This document shows positions 8,792-19,699 of a stretch of DNA of 64,000 bases, piece after piece (position 1 is the first letter of the stretch; the number at the start of each line of letters is the position of its first letter). Source of the stretch: Stigmatella aurantiaca DW4/3-1 (GTDB lineage Bacteria; Myxococcota; Myxococcia; Myxococcales; Myxococcaceae); the NCBI RefSeq assembly GCF_000165485.1, contig NC_014623.1:5722893-5786892 (forward strand). The letters run 5' to 3'. The notes beneath the pieces are model-generated. The model saw nothing but the letters and a program-made list of their open reading frames with translations. It did no database searches and was not told the origin of the DNA. The position numbers and the translations under genes were made by a program.

Positions 8792-9175
8792 CTACTTCAC
8801 CAGCCGGACGGTGGCCGGGTAGCGGTACATCTCCCCGTTGTTCGCCTTGATGCTCGCGATGATGGTGAACACGAGCGCCGCGATTCCGATCACGGGCAAC
8901 AGCAAGAAGCCCACCACGCACAGCATGAGGGCCGCGGAGATCCAGATGGCGGCCGTGGCGGTGATCTGGAAGTTCAGGGCCTCCTTGGCGTGGCTCTCCA
9001 CCCACTTCGACTCCTTCCCCTTGGTGAGCATCACAATGAGGGGGCCCAGGAAGGGGAACCCAAAGATGCCCGCCACCAGCGCACTCAGGTGCGCGAGCAT
9101 GCCCCACGTCTTCTCGTCCTGGGTCGGTACCGGCGAACCGGTCAGAAACTGTGACCCCGTGTATTGCGGCTCCAT
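8792..9175 (-). CDS. DUF4870 membrane protein
   Basis: Small integral membrane protein of 127 residues. After a polar N-terminus comes DEKTWGMLAHLSALVAG, the family opening, then GFPFLGPLIVML, a conserved H-AKEALNFQIT segment, and two close hydrophobic helices (IWISAALMLCVVGFLLL and IGIAALVFTIIASI). This is the usual three-to-four-helix DUF4870 layout; the function is unknown. ATG at 9175 is preferred over an in-frame TTG because GAGGGG sits 8 bases ahead. Convergent with moaA. Confidence 0.85.
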   Translation of the reverse strand: MEPQYTGSQFLTGSPVPTQDEKTWGMLAHLSALVAGIFGFPFLGPLIVMLTKGKESKWVESHAKEALNFQITATAAIWISAALMLCVVGFLLLPVIGIAALVFTIIASIKANNGEMYRYPATVRLVK

Positions 9176-9244
9176 GAGCAATCCCCTCTAGAAACGCGGG
9201 GGGGCATCGACACCACACCCCCCTTCACGCCCCCCTTTCTGCCA

Positions 9245-9264
9245 GTGACAGCGGCAAATGTCAC
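9245..9264. promoter_or_regulatory. Inverted repeat GTGACA-N8-TGTCAC
   Basis: Perfect 6-bp arms with an 8-base spacer, between the end of thiC and the start of the DUF4870 gene (70 bases upstream of its ATG). There is no T-run, so it is more like an operator or a weak hairpin than a terminator. Role unknown. Confidence 0.35.
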
Positions 9265-9300
9265 GTAGAGGGCATTGGCTGAAGCCACCGTCTCCGCGGC

Positions 9301-11312
<2,012 letters not shown>

Positions 11313-11379
11313 AGCGACAACGCAAGGTCTAACGCATGACCGGGCCTGGGTTCAACCCGGCTTCCAGCAGAACGTTCTC

Positions 11380-13548
11380 TCAAGGATGGTGGGGAGGAAT
11401 GATTTCCCGCGCCTCCGTCGCCCAGCTCCCACGCCGGAGCAACGGCAGCACGCTGCCACGCTCATCCGTCCAGGTCAGGGAAGGAGGCTTGTCGAGCTCC
11501 AGCCGGCGGACGCTCGCGGTGGCCTGCCGGAAGGTGCTGCTCCAGGAGAACTCCGCATCGGGGCTGAGGATCACCCACACGCTCCGCGCGGACGCGTCCT
11601 TGGGCTCATAGACGACAAGCGTCGCGTGCATGCCAAAGGCCTGGGCATGGGCCAGCGCGATGGGCACCAGGTCCAGGTGCGCGTTGCTGATGTGCAGGGC
11701 CAACACCCCATGGGGCGCGAGGTGCTGCCGGTAGACCGCCACGGCCTCCTCGGTGAGCAGATGCACCGGAATGGAATCCGAGCTGAAGACGTCCACCGCG
11801 AGCACATCGAAGCCCTGGGGCTCCTTGCGCTCCAACTCGTGCTCCAGTGCGATGCGCGCATCCCCTTCCACCACCTCGATCTGGGCGGTGGCATCGCTCA
11901 GGTAGCTGAAGTAGCCCCCCTCCCCTCGAGCCAGGGAGATGATCTTCGGGTTGATCTCGTAGAAGCGCACCGAGTCGCCCGCTTGGGCCAGGGCGGCGCT
12001 GGAGCCAATGCCCAGCCCTAGCACGCCAATGCGCAAGCCCGGGGGAAGATCCAGGGCGCCGCGCAGCCGCCGGTGCTCGGCGATGGCCAGCCCCAGCCCA
12101 CTCTCCCGGGTGAAGTAGGACATGGGCTGCCGGCGCCGCGAGGGCTCGGTGTACTGGACACCGTGGACGATGGCGCCGTGCTTGAGCGTGAAGCGATGCT
12201 GGACGGTGTCGCCCTGGGACTGCTCCAGCACCTGCACCACCCCGAAAAAGTTCCGCGCGGTCAGCCGGATCTCACGCCGGAAGTCCACCGCCGACACGCC
12301 CAGCCCCACCACCACGAAGGCGAGCATGAAGACGCGCAGCATCCGCCGCCACTTGCCGGTCAGTTCCTCACCCGTGGGCCGCACCACCATGGCCACCAGC
12401 GCCACCAGGCAGCAGGCCGTCAGCGCCAGCGGGTACTCGGCAAAGGTGAGAAAGAGGCGCGGCGCCACGAGGCTGACGAAGATTCCTCCCAGCACCCCAC
12501 CGATCGACACACACAAGAAGAAGGCGCTCAGGTGACGGGGGGCAGGCCGCAAACGATACAATTCGCCGTGACACACCATGCAGCCGGCCAAGAGCGCCCC
12601 TCCATACGCCAGGAGTTGGAGCCCCAGCGGCGTATGCGGCCCTTCGAGGACGACCCGGGTGACGCCTCCCACCGCGACAACGAGGAGCAGGGAGAAGAAC
12701 GTCCGTGAGTAGAGCGCCTCCCGCTCGAACGCGAGAATGAAGGTGAGCAGGTAGATCGCCAGGGGCAACACCCACAGGAAGGGGCCCGCCGCCACGTCCT
12801 GCGAGAGCTGATTCGTCGTGGCCAGCAGCAGCACGGAGGCACAGGCGCTCAAGCCGAGCCACAAGAGCGTGCGGCCCAGCCCCGGCCGCCCGGCTTCATC
12901 CGGAGCCGCGGCCACCTCTTCCGTGGGCACGGCCTCTCCTACCCGGCGCTTCATGTCCCAGGCACAAGCCGCACACCCTCCCGCGAACACCAGAAAGCCC
13001 ACGGCCCACGCCCACCCTTGGAGAGAGCGCGGCACCATGGGCTCCACCAGAAAGGGGTAGCTCAACAACCCCAGCAGTGAGCCCGCGTTGGACAGGGCAT
13101 AGAGCCGGTACGGTGAGAGTCCCGGCCGCGCACGGGCAAACCAGCTCTGCAGCAGCGGCGCCGAGGTGGACAGCACGAAGAACGGCAGCCCAATGGTCAC
13201 CGCCAGCATCGCCAGCAGACGGCCGGTGAGCCCCTCGACGCCCTGGGGACGCCACTCCAGGCCTGGCGCCACGGGCGAGCCCGTGAGCAGCGCGCGCGCT
13301 GCCAGCACCCCCACCGCCAGAACGAGCAAGCCCCAGTGCACCTGAGCCTGACGCCGGGGGGACAACCGGGTCACGAGTCCATGGGCATAGGCGTACCCTG
13401 CCAGGAGCGCCGCCTGGAAGAAGAGCATGCAGGCGGTCCACACCGCCGGCGTGCCCCCAAACCAGGGCAGCGCGAACTTTCCAACCAGGGGTTGTACCCC
13501 AAAGAGAAGAAAGGCGCTGGTGAAGAGCGTGAAGGCATACCGAACCAT
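11380..13548 (-). CDS. Membrane protein with C-terminal spermidine-synthase-like methyltransferase fold
   Basis: N-terminal half: about ten to twelve hydrophobic helices (starting MVRYAFTLFTSAFLLFGVQP), related to the MFS-like membrane parts found in bacterial spermidine-synthase fusions. C-terminal part (about residue 490 on): Rossmann fold with VLGLGIGSSAAL, FYEINPKI, VVEGDAR and DVLAVDVFSSDSIP. The class is known; substrate and reaction are not, and a true aminopropyltransferase activity should not be assumed. ATG at 13548 is preferred because hydrophobic sequence starts at once; the frame extends upstream to 13611. It is divergent from the PknK-like gene. Confidence 0.8.
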   Translation of the reverse strand: MVRYAFTLFTSAFLLFGVQPLVGKFALPWFGGTPAVWTACMLFFQAALLAGYAYAHGLVTRLSPRRQAQVHWGLLVLAVGVLAARALLTGSPVAPGLEWRPQGVEGLTGRLLAMLAVTIGLPFFVLSTSAPLLQSWFARARPGLSPYRLYALSNAGSLLGLLSYPFLVEPMVPRSLQGWAWAVGFLVFAGGCAACAWDMKRRVGEAVPTEEVAAAPDEAGRPGLGRTLLWLGLSACASVLLLATTNQLSQDVAAGPFLWVLPLAIYLLTFILAFEREALYSRTFFSLLLVVAVGGVTRVVLEGPHTPLGLQLLAYGGALLAGCMVCHGELYRLRPAPRHLSAFFLCVSIGGVLGGIFVSLVAPRLFLTFAEYPLALTACCLVALVAMVVRPTGEELTGKWRRMLRVFMLAFVVVGLGVSAVDFRREIRLTARNFFGVVQVLEQSQGDTVQHRFTLKHGAIVHGVQYTEPSRRRQPMSYFTRESGLGLAIAEHRRLRGALDLPPGLRIGVLGLGIGSSAALAQAGDSVRFYEINPKIISLARGEGGYFSYLSDATAQIEVVEGDARIALEHELERKEPQGFDVLAVDVFSSDSIPVHLLTEEAVAVYRQHLAPHGVLALHISNAHLDLVPIALAHAQAFGMHATLVVYEPKDASARSVWVILSPDAEFSWSSTFRQATASVRRLELDKPPSLTWTDERGSVLPLLRRGSWATEAREIIPPHHP

Positions 13549-13703
13549 GGAGGCCACCCCGATACCATCGTCGCTTCGGATCTGTAAAACTGGAAAGCCG
13601 TTTAATTCCAAGGCATTCCAACCAATCGAGGGTGGTTGGCATGTCTCATTGCTGCCGTAGAAATGTTTAAATCCGGCCGCCCGTGGTCCTTCCCAAGAAC
13701 GGA

Positions 13704-16700
13704 ATGAGCGCAGTCATGCAAAGTGGCAACGCGAGAGACATCGAAGCGCCGCCCCCGGGGAGCGCGGAGATTGTCGGACGGCGCTACCACATCATGGAAG
13801 TCGTCGGCCGCGGAGGCATGGGCACAGTCTACCAGGCGAAGGACCGGCTCGCGGGGGTCGTGGCACTGAAGCGGCTTCACCGCTCGGTCGAAGAGATCGC
13901 CCACACGACCCAGCGCCGACTCGCCACGAAAGACTCCCACCCCGACATCGCCCTGGGACTGGCCGACGAGTTCAAGGTCCTCACGTCGTTGCACCACCCG
14001 CACGTCATCAGCGTCCTGGACTACGGGTTCGACGATCAGCAGCGCCCTTATTACACGATGGATCTGCTCACGGGCGCGCGGACCATCACCGAGGCGGGCA
14101 AGAACCAGCCTCACGAGGTGCGCGTGCGGTTGCTGGCCCAGGTGCTCCAGGCCCTGGCCTATATGCACCGCTGGGGGGTCATTCACCGCGATCTCAAGCC
14201 CGCCAACGTGTTGGTCGTCGAGAGCCAGGTGAAGGTGCTCGACTTTGGCCTGGCCCTCGCCCGGGAGGGCATGGACCAGCGGCGCACGGTGGGATCCCCT
14301 GGCTTCGTGGCCCCGGAGCTGTTCGAGAACCGGGCGGCCTCGGCGGCCTCGGATCTCTACAGCCTGGGGATGATCGCCTACCGGCTCTTCGCCATGCCCA
14401 GCAGCCTGGGCAAGAGCGCGGGGCTGCCTCCTGACTTCGACGAGAGCCCCATTGGGAAGTTCCTCCAGAAGCTGAGCGCCCAGAATCCCTTCGAGCGCTT
14501 CGCCAGTGCCGAAGAGGCCCTCTCCGCGCTGACCGAGGCCACCGGTCAGCAGATCCCCACCGAGACGCAGGCCACGCGCGAGAGCTTCCTCCAGGGCGCG
14601 CGCCTCGTGGGCCGGGAACGCGAGCAGGCCTGGATGGAGCAGTTGCTCGACCAGACGCTCACCGACCGAGGCAGTGCCTGGCTCGTGGGCGGCGAGAGCG
14701 GGGTCGGCAAGTCGCGGCTGCTGGACGAGCTGCGCACCCTGGCCCTGGTGCGCCGTGCCGTGGCCGTGCGCGGCCAGGCCGTGAGCAGCGGCGGAAGCCT
14801 TTACCACGAGTGGCGCGCGGTGCTGCGCTGGCTGGTCGTCGAGACCCAGCCAACGGACCATGAGGCCGCCGTCCTCCATCCCTTGGTAGAGGACATGGAA
14901 GTCCTGCTCGGACGGCCGGTGCTCGCCATCCCCGACCTCGAGCCCGAGGCCGCCCAGGGGCGCCTGTTCGCGGTGGTGGAGGATCTCTTCCGGCGTGTGC
15001 CCCGGCCCACGGTGCTCATCCTGGAGGACTTGCAGTGGACGCATGCGGAGTCCCTGCGCCTGCTCACCCGCATCGCCTCCCTGGCCCGCCATCTGCCCCT
15101 GCTCATCCTCGCCAGCTTCCGGGACGATGAGCGCCCGGGATTGCCCAGTGAGCTGCCCATGATGGACGTGCTCCGCCTGCCCAGGCTCCGGGCGGACGCC
15201 ATCGCGGTGCTCACCGAGTCGATGATCGGTCCCGCCGGCCGCTCGCCCCAGCTCGTCGAGATGCTCCGGCGCGAGACGGAGGGCAATCCCTTCTTCCTCG
15301 TGGAAGTCGTCCGCGCGCTGGCCGAGGAGACCGGACAGCTCGATCGGATCGGCACCACGCCGCTGCCCGCCAAGGTGTTCCCCGGCGGCATGCAGCAGAT
15401 CATCCAGCGGCGGCTGGGCAAGCTGAACCCCGCCGCCATCGAGCTGCTCCGGCTGGCCGCCGTCATCGGGCGTCAGATCGACGTGAAGGTCCTGCGCGCC
15501 TGCGCCTCCCCCCTTCACCTCAATACCTGGCTGAGTGAGTGCGCGAGCGCCGCCGTGCTGGAGCCCTTCGAGGGCCAGTGGCGCTTCACGCACGACAAGC
15601 TGCGCGAAGGGGTGCTGGCGAATCTGCCCGCGCTCGCCGAGCCGCTGCTGCACCGGCGAGCCGCGGAGGCCATCGAGGCCGTCTATCCGGAGGCGGTTGG
15701 ATGGGCCACCGCGCTGGCGCTCCACTGGGGCAAGGCGGGGGATCTGGAGAAGGAGGCGCGCTGGTCTCAGCAGGCCGGCGAGCAGGCCCTCGCGGCCTAC
15801 TCCTGCATGGAGGCCATCCAGTACCTGGAGCGGGCACTGGCGCTCAGGACGCCCCCAGAGGGAGAGGCCCTGCACCTGTCCCCGCAGCAAAGCTACGCGC
15901 TGGGCCGCATCGAGGCGCTGCTGGCGGAGGCCTCGTTTCAGCTCGGAGACACGGCGCGTTGCTGCGCGCATGCCGAGAGCGCCTTGCTCTATTTCGACCG
16001 GCACGCATCCGCCGGAGAGGCGGGCTGGAGTGAAGGCGCCATGGCGCAGATCATCCAGCGCATGGCCCTGCCCGTGCTCCCCAAGGGCTTCGACCTGGGG
16101 GCCATCGAGTCCAGCAAGCCCCCCATCGAGGCGGGGCGGTTGCTGCTGCGCCTCACGGAGATCTTCATCTACGCCCAGGACTTCCCGCGCCTGCTCTGGT
16201 CCGGGATGCGCATGCTCAGCCTCTATGAGCCGCTGGGCCCTTCTCCAGAGCTCGCACGAGGCTATGCGCTGATGGCCGTGGTGGCCTCCAGCATTCCCCA
16301 GACGCGCCACGTCGCCGAGGCATGGCTCAGCCGCGCGTTGGACATGGTCGAAAAGCTGGGCACCCCTGTCGACGTGGCGTTCGTGCTGGTCCGACGCTCC
16401 GTCTGCGGACTGCCCCTGGGACGCTGGCAGGAGCTCGAGGAGTGGCTCCAGCGAGCCCTCTCCCTCGCCTCTCAGCTGGGAGACTTCCGGCAGGTGGAGG
16501 AGGCCTCCGGGATGTTCGCCATCGCGTGCTTCTACAATGGCCAGTACCTGCTCGCGATCGATCTGACGAATCAGATGCAAGCGTCCGCGCACCGCCGAGG
16601 CGCGGTGCAGACCCAGCACTGGGGGGCGATGATCCGCGTGGGCCCCCTGCTGCGCCTGGGCCGCTACGAGCAGGCGGTGGCCAACATGGAGCCCGAGGTT

Positions 16701-17279
16701 CCCTGGTTCGAGACGAGCGCGGGCACCTCGGAGCGGATCATGGGCGTGGGCTCGCTCGCGCTGGCCTACCTGCGGATGGGTGACACCGCGCGCGCCCTCG
16801 AGACGGCGGCCCGGACGCTGGAGACGTTGCACACCCTCAAGCCCGTGGCGTACTGGCTCCAGAGCGGCATCGCCTCGATCGCCGAGGTGTACTTCACGCT
16901 CTGGGAGCAGGCCTCCGCCCTCCCGGCTGCCGAGCAAGAGGTGCTGGCCCAGGGCGCGAAGGCCGCGCGGCGGAGCCTGGACACCTTCTCGCAAACCTTC
17001 CCCTTCGCCCAGGCCTCCGCGTGGCTGTACCGCGGGAGTGAGGCCTGGCTGTCGGGCCACCCCGACGAGGCCCGGCACGCCTGGAACGAGGCTCTGGCGG
17101 CCGCGCAGCGGTTCTCCACGCCCTTCGAGGAAGGACAGGCCCACTTCGAGTTGGGCCGCCACCTGGCGGTGCAGGATGCCGCACGGCGAAGCCACCTGCT
17201 CCGCGCCCGGGAGCTCTTCTCCGTCCTGGGTGCCGCAGGCGAGATCAGCCGGGTCCAGCGGGAGCTCGATCGCGCATGA
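13704..17279 (+). CDS. PknK-like Ser/Thr kinase with AAA-type ATPase and TPR repeats
   Basis: Very large regulator (1191 residues). Kinase domain at about 25-285 with GRGGMGTVYQAK, VALKRL (ATP Lys), HRDLKPANV and DFG all intact, so it should be active. A signalling ATPase follows (about 305-570: Walker A GGESGVGKS, Walker B VLILEDLQW). The rest, about 600 residues, is helical and TPR-like. The arrangement resembles LuxR/MalT-type ATPases and mycobacterial PknK with the kinase in front, but it lacks a HTH. ATG at 13704 is chosen over a GTG seven codons earlier. Its stop overlaps the next gene by ATGA, so the kinase and a methyltransferase are co-translated. Confidence 0.9.
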   Translation: MSAVMQSGNARDIEAPPPGSAEIVGRRYHIMEVVGRGGMGTVYQAKDRLAGVVALKRLHRSVEEIAHTTQRRLATKDSHPDIALGLADEFKVLTSLHHPHVISVLDYGFDDQQRPYYTMDLLTGARTITEAGKNQPHEVRVRLLAQVLQALAYMHRWGVIHRDLKPANVLVVESQVKVLDFGLALAREGMDQRRTVGSPGFVAPELFENRAASAASDLYSLGMIAYRLFAMPSSLGKSAGLPPDFDESPIGKFLQKLSAQNPFERFASAEEALSALTEATGQQIPTETQATRESFLQGARLVGREREQAWMEQLLDQTLTDRGSAWLVGGESGVGKSRLLDELRTLALVRRAVAVRGQAVSSGGSLYHEWRAVLRWLVVETQPTDHEAAVLHPLVEDMEVLLGRPVLAIPDLEPEAAQGRLFAVVEDLFRRVPRPTVLILEDLQWTHAESLRLLTRIASLARHLPLLILASFRDDERPGLPSELPMMDVLRLPRLRADAIAVLTESMIGPAGRSPQLVEMLRRETEGNPFFLVEVVRALAEETGQLDRIGTTPLPAKVFPGGMQQIIQRRLGKLNPAAIELLRLAAVIGRQIDVKVLRACASPLHLNTWLSECASAAVLEPFEGQWRFTHDKLREGVLANLPALAEPLLHRRAAEAIEAVYPEAVGWATALALHWGKAGDLEKEARWSQQAGEQALAAYSCMEAIQYLERALALRTPPEGEALHLSPQQSYALGRIEALLAEASFQLGDTARCCAHAESALLYFDRHASAGEAGWSEGAMAQIIQRMALPVLPKGFDLGAIESSKPPIEAGRLLLRLTEIFIYAQDFPRLLWSGMRMLSLYEPLGPSPELARGYALMAVVASSIPQTRHVAEAWLSRALDMVEKLGTPVDVAFVLVRRSVCGLPLGRWQELEEWLQRALSLASQLGDFRQVEEASGMFAIACFYNGQYLLAIDLTNQMQASAHRRGAVQTQHWGAMIRVGPLLRLGRYEQAVANMEPEVPWFETSAGTSERIMGVGSLALAYLRMGDTARALETAARTLETLHTLKPVAYWLQSGIASIAEVYFTLWEQASALPAAEQEVLAQGAKAARRSLDTFSQTFPFAQASAWLYRGSEAWLSGHPDEARHAWNEALAAAQRFSTPFEEGQAHFELGRHLAVQDAARRSHLLRARELFSVLGAAGEISRVQRELDRA

Positions 17280-18148
17280 ACGTCCAGGATCTCAGCCAGA
17301 TCGTCTGCCCCGATTGCAGGAGCGGGCTTGCGTGGAACGGGCGGCTGAGCCAAGGACACCTCTCCCGGGGCACGTTGACCTGTGAGCGCTGCAGCATGCG
17401 CTGGCCAGTGGCCGAGGGCCTGCCCCGGCTCTACCGCGAAGCGCAGGTGCGCGGCACCGACCGCTTGATGCGCGTCATCTACGACGGGCTGCCCTCGCTG
17501 CATGATCCGATGACCTTCTTGCTGACCCCCGTGCTCCAGGCCACCACCGAGGCCCGGCTGCGCGAGGGGTACCTGCCCCGCCTCGAGCTGCGCTCCTTGC
17601 GCCCCCGCCCGGACGGACAGCCCCTCCGCCTCCTGGAGGTTGGCATCGGCTCGGGCGCCAACCTCCCCCTCATCGAGCGGGAGCTGCCGCCGGGACTCGA
17701 CGTCGAGCTGTGGGGGATGGATCTCAGCCGGGGGATGCTCACCGAGTGCCGCAAGCGCATCACCAAGAAGGGCCACCGGGAGGTGCGCCTGCTCATGGGG
17801 GATGCCCACACCCTTCCCTTCGCGAACCATTCCTTTGACCGGGTGTTCGAGATCGGCGGCGTGGGCGGGTACCACAATCCCCGGCTCGCCCTCGCGGAGA
17901 TGGCCCGGGTGGCCCGGCCAGGCACCCCCATCGTGGTGGTGGACGAGCAGCTCGACCCCAGCCGCCCCCACTCCCTGGCCACGCGGGCGGCGTTCCGGCT
18001 GCTCACCTTCTATACCCGGGACGCCCACTGCCCGCAGGAGCTGCTGCCGCCCCAGGCCTCGGATGTGCTCGCGGAGCAGATCACCCGCTTCTACTACTGC
18101 CTGACCTTCCGGATGCGAGACGAGCGCCCGCTCACCGCCGTGGGTTGA
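17276..18148 (+). CDS. Class I SAM methyltransferase with N-terminal zinc ribbon
   Basis: Two CxxC pairs (VCPDC and TCERC) form a Trm112-like zinc ribbon in the first 45 residues. A UbiE/Methyltransf_11-type domain follows, with motif I LLEVGIGSGANL and the post-I acidic residue in WGMDLSRGML, then GDAHTLPF. The substrate is unknown; a hydrophobic small molecule would suit the family. The start overlaps the stop of the kinase gene (ATGA). Its last 17 bases overlap the 3' end of the convergent SDR gene. Confidence 0.85.
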   Translation: MNVQDLSQIVCPDCRSGLAWNGRLSQGHLSRGTLTCERCSMRWPVAEGLPRLYREAQVRGTDRLMRVIYDGLPSLHDPMTFLLTPVLQATTEARLREGYLPRLELRSLRPRPDGQPLRLLEVGIGSGANLPLIERELPPGLDVELWGMDLSRGMLTECRKRITKKGHREVRLLMGDAHTLPFANHSFDRVFEIGGVGGYHNPRLALAEMARVARPGTPIVVVDEQLDPSRPHSLATRAAFRLLTFYTRDAHCPQELLPPQASDVLAEQITRFYYCLTFRMRDERPLTAVG

Positions 18149-18947
18149 GCAGCAGATCCAACAGCCGCAGCGTCATGCCCCCCGTGAAATCGATGGTGGC
18201 GCCATTGAACCACGCGGCCTCCTCTCCCAGGAGCACGGGGACGAAGCGCGCCACCTCCTCCACCGTGCACATCCTGCCCACCGGGTTCATCTTCTGGTGC
18301 GTGCTTTCCAGGTGCGCCAAGGCCTCCGGCGAGTAGACATGCTGGACGGCGGGCGTCATCACCGTGCCGAACTTGAGCAGGTTCACCCGGTGCCCGCGGG
18401 GACCCAGCTCCACGGCCAGGTGGCGGACATAGATTTCCAGCGCCGCCTTGGCGGCGGTGATGGCGACCGTGTTGTACAGGTGTGACTCGGTGAGGGGATT
18501 GGTCAGCCCCAGGAGCAGCGCTTCGGGTGCGAGCAGATCCCTGGCCACCAGCGCCTGCGCCCAGTAGACGAACGAGTGGGCCATGGCATGGAAGGTGCGT
18601 TCAATCTGCCGGTGGTGCAGTTGGTCCTGCTCCCCCGAGACGAGGCGCCCCAGCGAGCCACTGGCCAGCGAATGAACGAAGAGCTTCACGCTCCGGGGAC
18701 CGGCGTGGGCCAGCACCGCCTCGGCGCCCTTGACCGCCCCCTCGGGCGAGCCCGCGTCCGCCTGGTGCATCACGAGGCGGCGGCCGGTCTGGGCGATCTC
18801 CTGTTCCAGCCGGGCCGCTTGTTCGAGGTACCGGCCCCGGTGCACGCCAAACACGTCAAAGCCCCGCGACCGGGCCATCTCCAGGGCGATGGCGGCCCCC
18901 GTGCCCGAGGAGGCCCCCAGGATGACGGCCCAGGGTCTGGTGCTCAT
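18132..18947 (-). CDS. SDR-family oxidoreductase, FabI-like, with atypical active site
   Basis: Rossmann-fold dehydrogenase of 271 residues. The nucleotide loop reads ILGASSGTGAAIA, and the segment KLFVHSLASGSLG resembles the enoyl-ACP reductase NSLA region. The usual YxxxK is absent: before the conserved Lys of AAKAALEIYVRHLA the -4 residue is Ile, and the nearest Tyr is nine residues upstream (FabI has Tyr seven before). GTVMTPA and FNGATIDFTGG follow as in family members. It is the last gene of a five-gene operon, overlapping the acyltransferase by ATGA. Probably reduces or dehydrates an acyl intermediate. Confidence 0.8.
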   Translation of the reverse strand: MSTRPWAVILGASSGTGAAIALEMARSRGFDVFGVHRGRYLEQAARLEQEIAQTGRRLVMHQADAGSPEGAVKGAEAVLAHAGPRSVKLFVHSLASGSLGRLVSGEQDQLHHRQIERTFHAMAHSFVYWAQALVARDLLAPEALLLGLTNPLTESHLYNTVAITAAKAALEIYVRHLAVELGPRGHRVNLLKFGTVMTPAVQHVYSPEALAHLESTHQKMNPVGRMCTVEEVARFVPVLLGEEAAWFNGATIDFTGGMTLRLLDLLLNPRR

Positions 18948-19699
18948 GACGCCTCCCGCCGCGGGGCACGGGCCCGATCCAGCAGTGCCTGCACGATGCC
19001 GCGAACCTCGTGGTGGATGTGGCGCAGCGCCTGCCGGTCCCCTGGATCCACCCTGCCCTCCAGGTGCCGGGTAAAGGGCGCCCCCACGTACTGGGTCATC
19101 TTCACGGGAAAGGGGAGCGAGAACGGCCAGACCCCTGTCGCCCCCAGGCCCAGCCAGAGCGGCAGCTGCGCGGGGGCGTGGAGGCGCTTTCCGAGCGCAT
19201 GGCCATCGTTGAGGCCGACATAGGCATCGTCCACCCCATTGCCCGCCACGGGAACAATGGGCAAGCCGTACTTGATGGCCATCCGCAGGTAGCCGGTCCG
19301 CTCGCCCCAGTCGACCTGGTACCGGTGGCGGAAGCTCCGGCACCCCTCCCGGGTTCCCCCCGGCTGGACGAGGATGTGCTCACCTCGCGCCACCACCTCC
19401 GCCAGCTCCGGGCCATCCCCGGTCACAAAGCCCAGTCCGTCGATCCACCACTGCATCAGCCGGTTCGCCTTGAACGCCCCATGAATGATGCCATGCGGCA
19501 GGTACCCGAGCCGCTCATACAGCTCGACGGTGAGCATGCATTGATCGAACGCGAGCGGCCGGCCGTGATAGCCGACGATCAGCTTCGCGCCTGGCGCCAG
19601 CAGGGTCTCCAGCCCAACGGCTTCGTAACGGTGCCAGACCCGCAGGGCCCGGAACCCCGCCAGCCACGCAGCCAGAGGCGCCCCCTCTGCATGCCTCAT
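18944..19699 (-). CDS. Acyltransferase of the PlsC/DGAT (TMEM68-like) type
   Basis: Predicted membrane-surface O-acyltransferase of 251 residues. The first motif reads GYHGRPLAFD, a His and Asp spaced by six residues rather than the four of classic HxxxxD. The later VQPGGTREGCR matches the PGGxRE motif of DGAT/TMEM68 and phytyl-ester synthase relatives, and GLPIVPVAGNG the last PlsC-like block. It likely esterifies an acyl group from the KAS III-like enzyme or an acyl-CoA/ACP to a lipid alcohol. The ATG overlaps the upstream stop (ATGA); long in-frame upstream sequence lies inside the KAS gene and is rejected. Confidence 0.82.
   Translation of the reverse strand: MRHAEGAPLAAWLAGFRALRVWHRYEAVGLETLLAPGAKLIVGYHGRPLAFDQCMLTVELYERLGYLPHGIIHGAFKANRLMQWWIDGLGFVTGDGPELAEVVARGEHILVQPGGTREGCRSFRHRYQVDWGERTGYLRMAIKYGLPIVPVAGNGVDDAYVGLNDGHALGKRLHAPAQLPLWLGLGATGVWPFSLPFPVKMTQYVGAPFTRHLEGRVDPGDRQALRHIHHEVRGIVQALLDRARAPRREAS

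Noticed and set aside
13637-13652. A TGGCATG...TTGCT motif resembling a sigma-54 -24/-12 promoter ahead of the PknK-like gene
   Set aside because: The GG and GC dinucleotides are 11 bases apart instead of the required 10.
13602-17195. A 1197-codon open frame antisense to the PknK-like gene
   Set aside because: It is a shadow created by the high-GC third positions of the sense gene. The sense strand carries complete kinase and ATPase motifs; the antisense product is Gln/His/Gly/Arg-rich with no recognisable domain.
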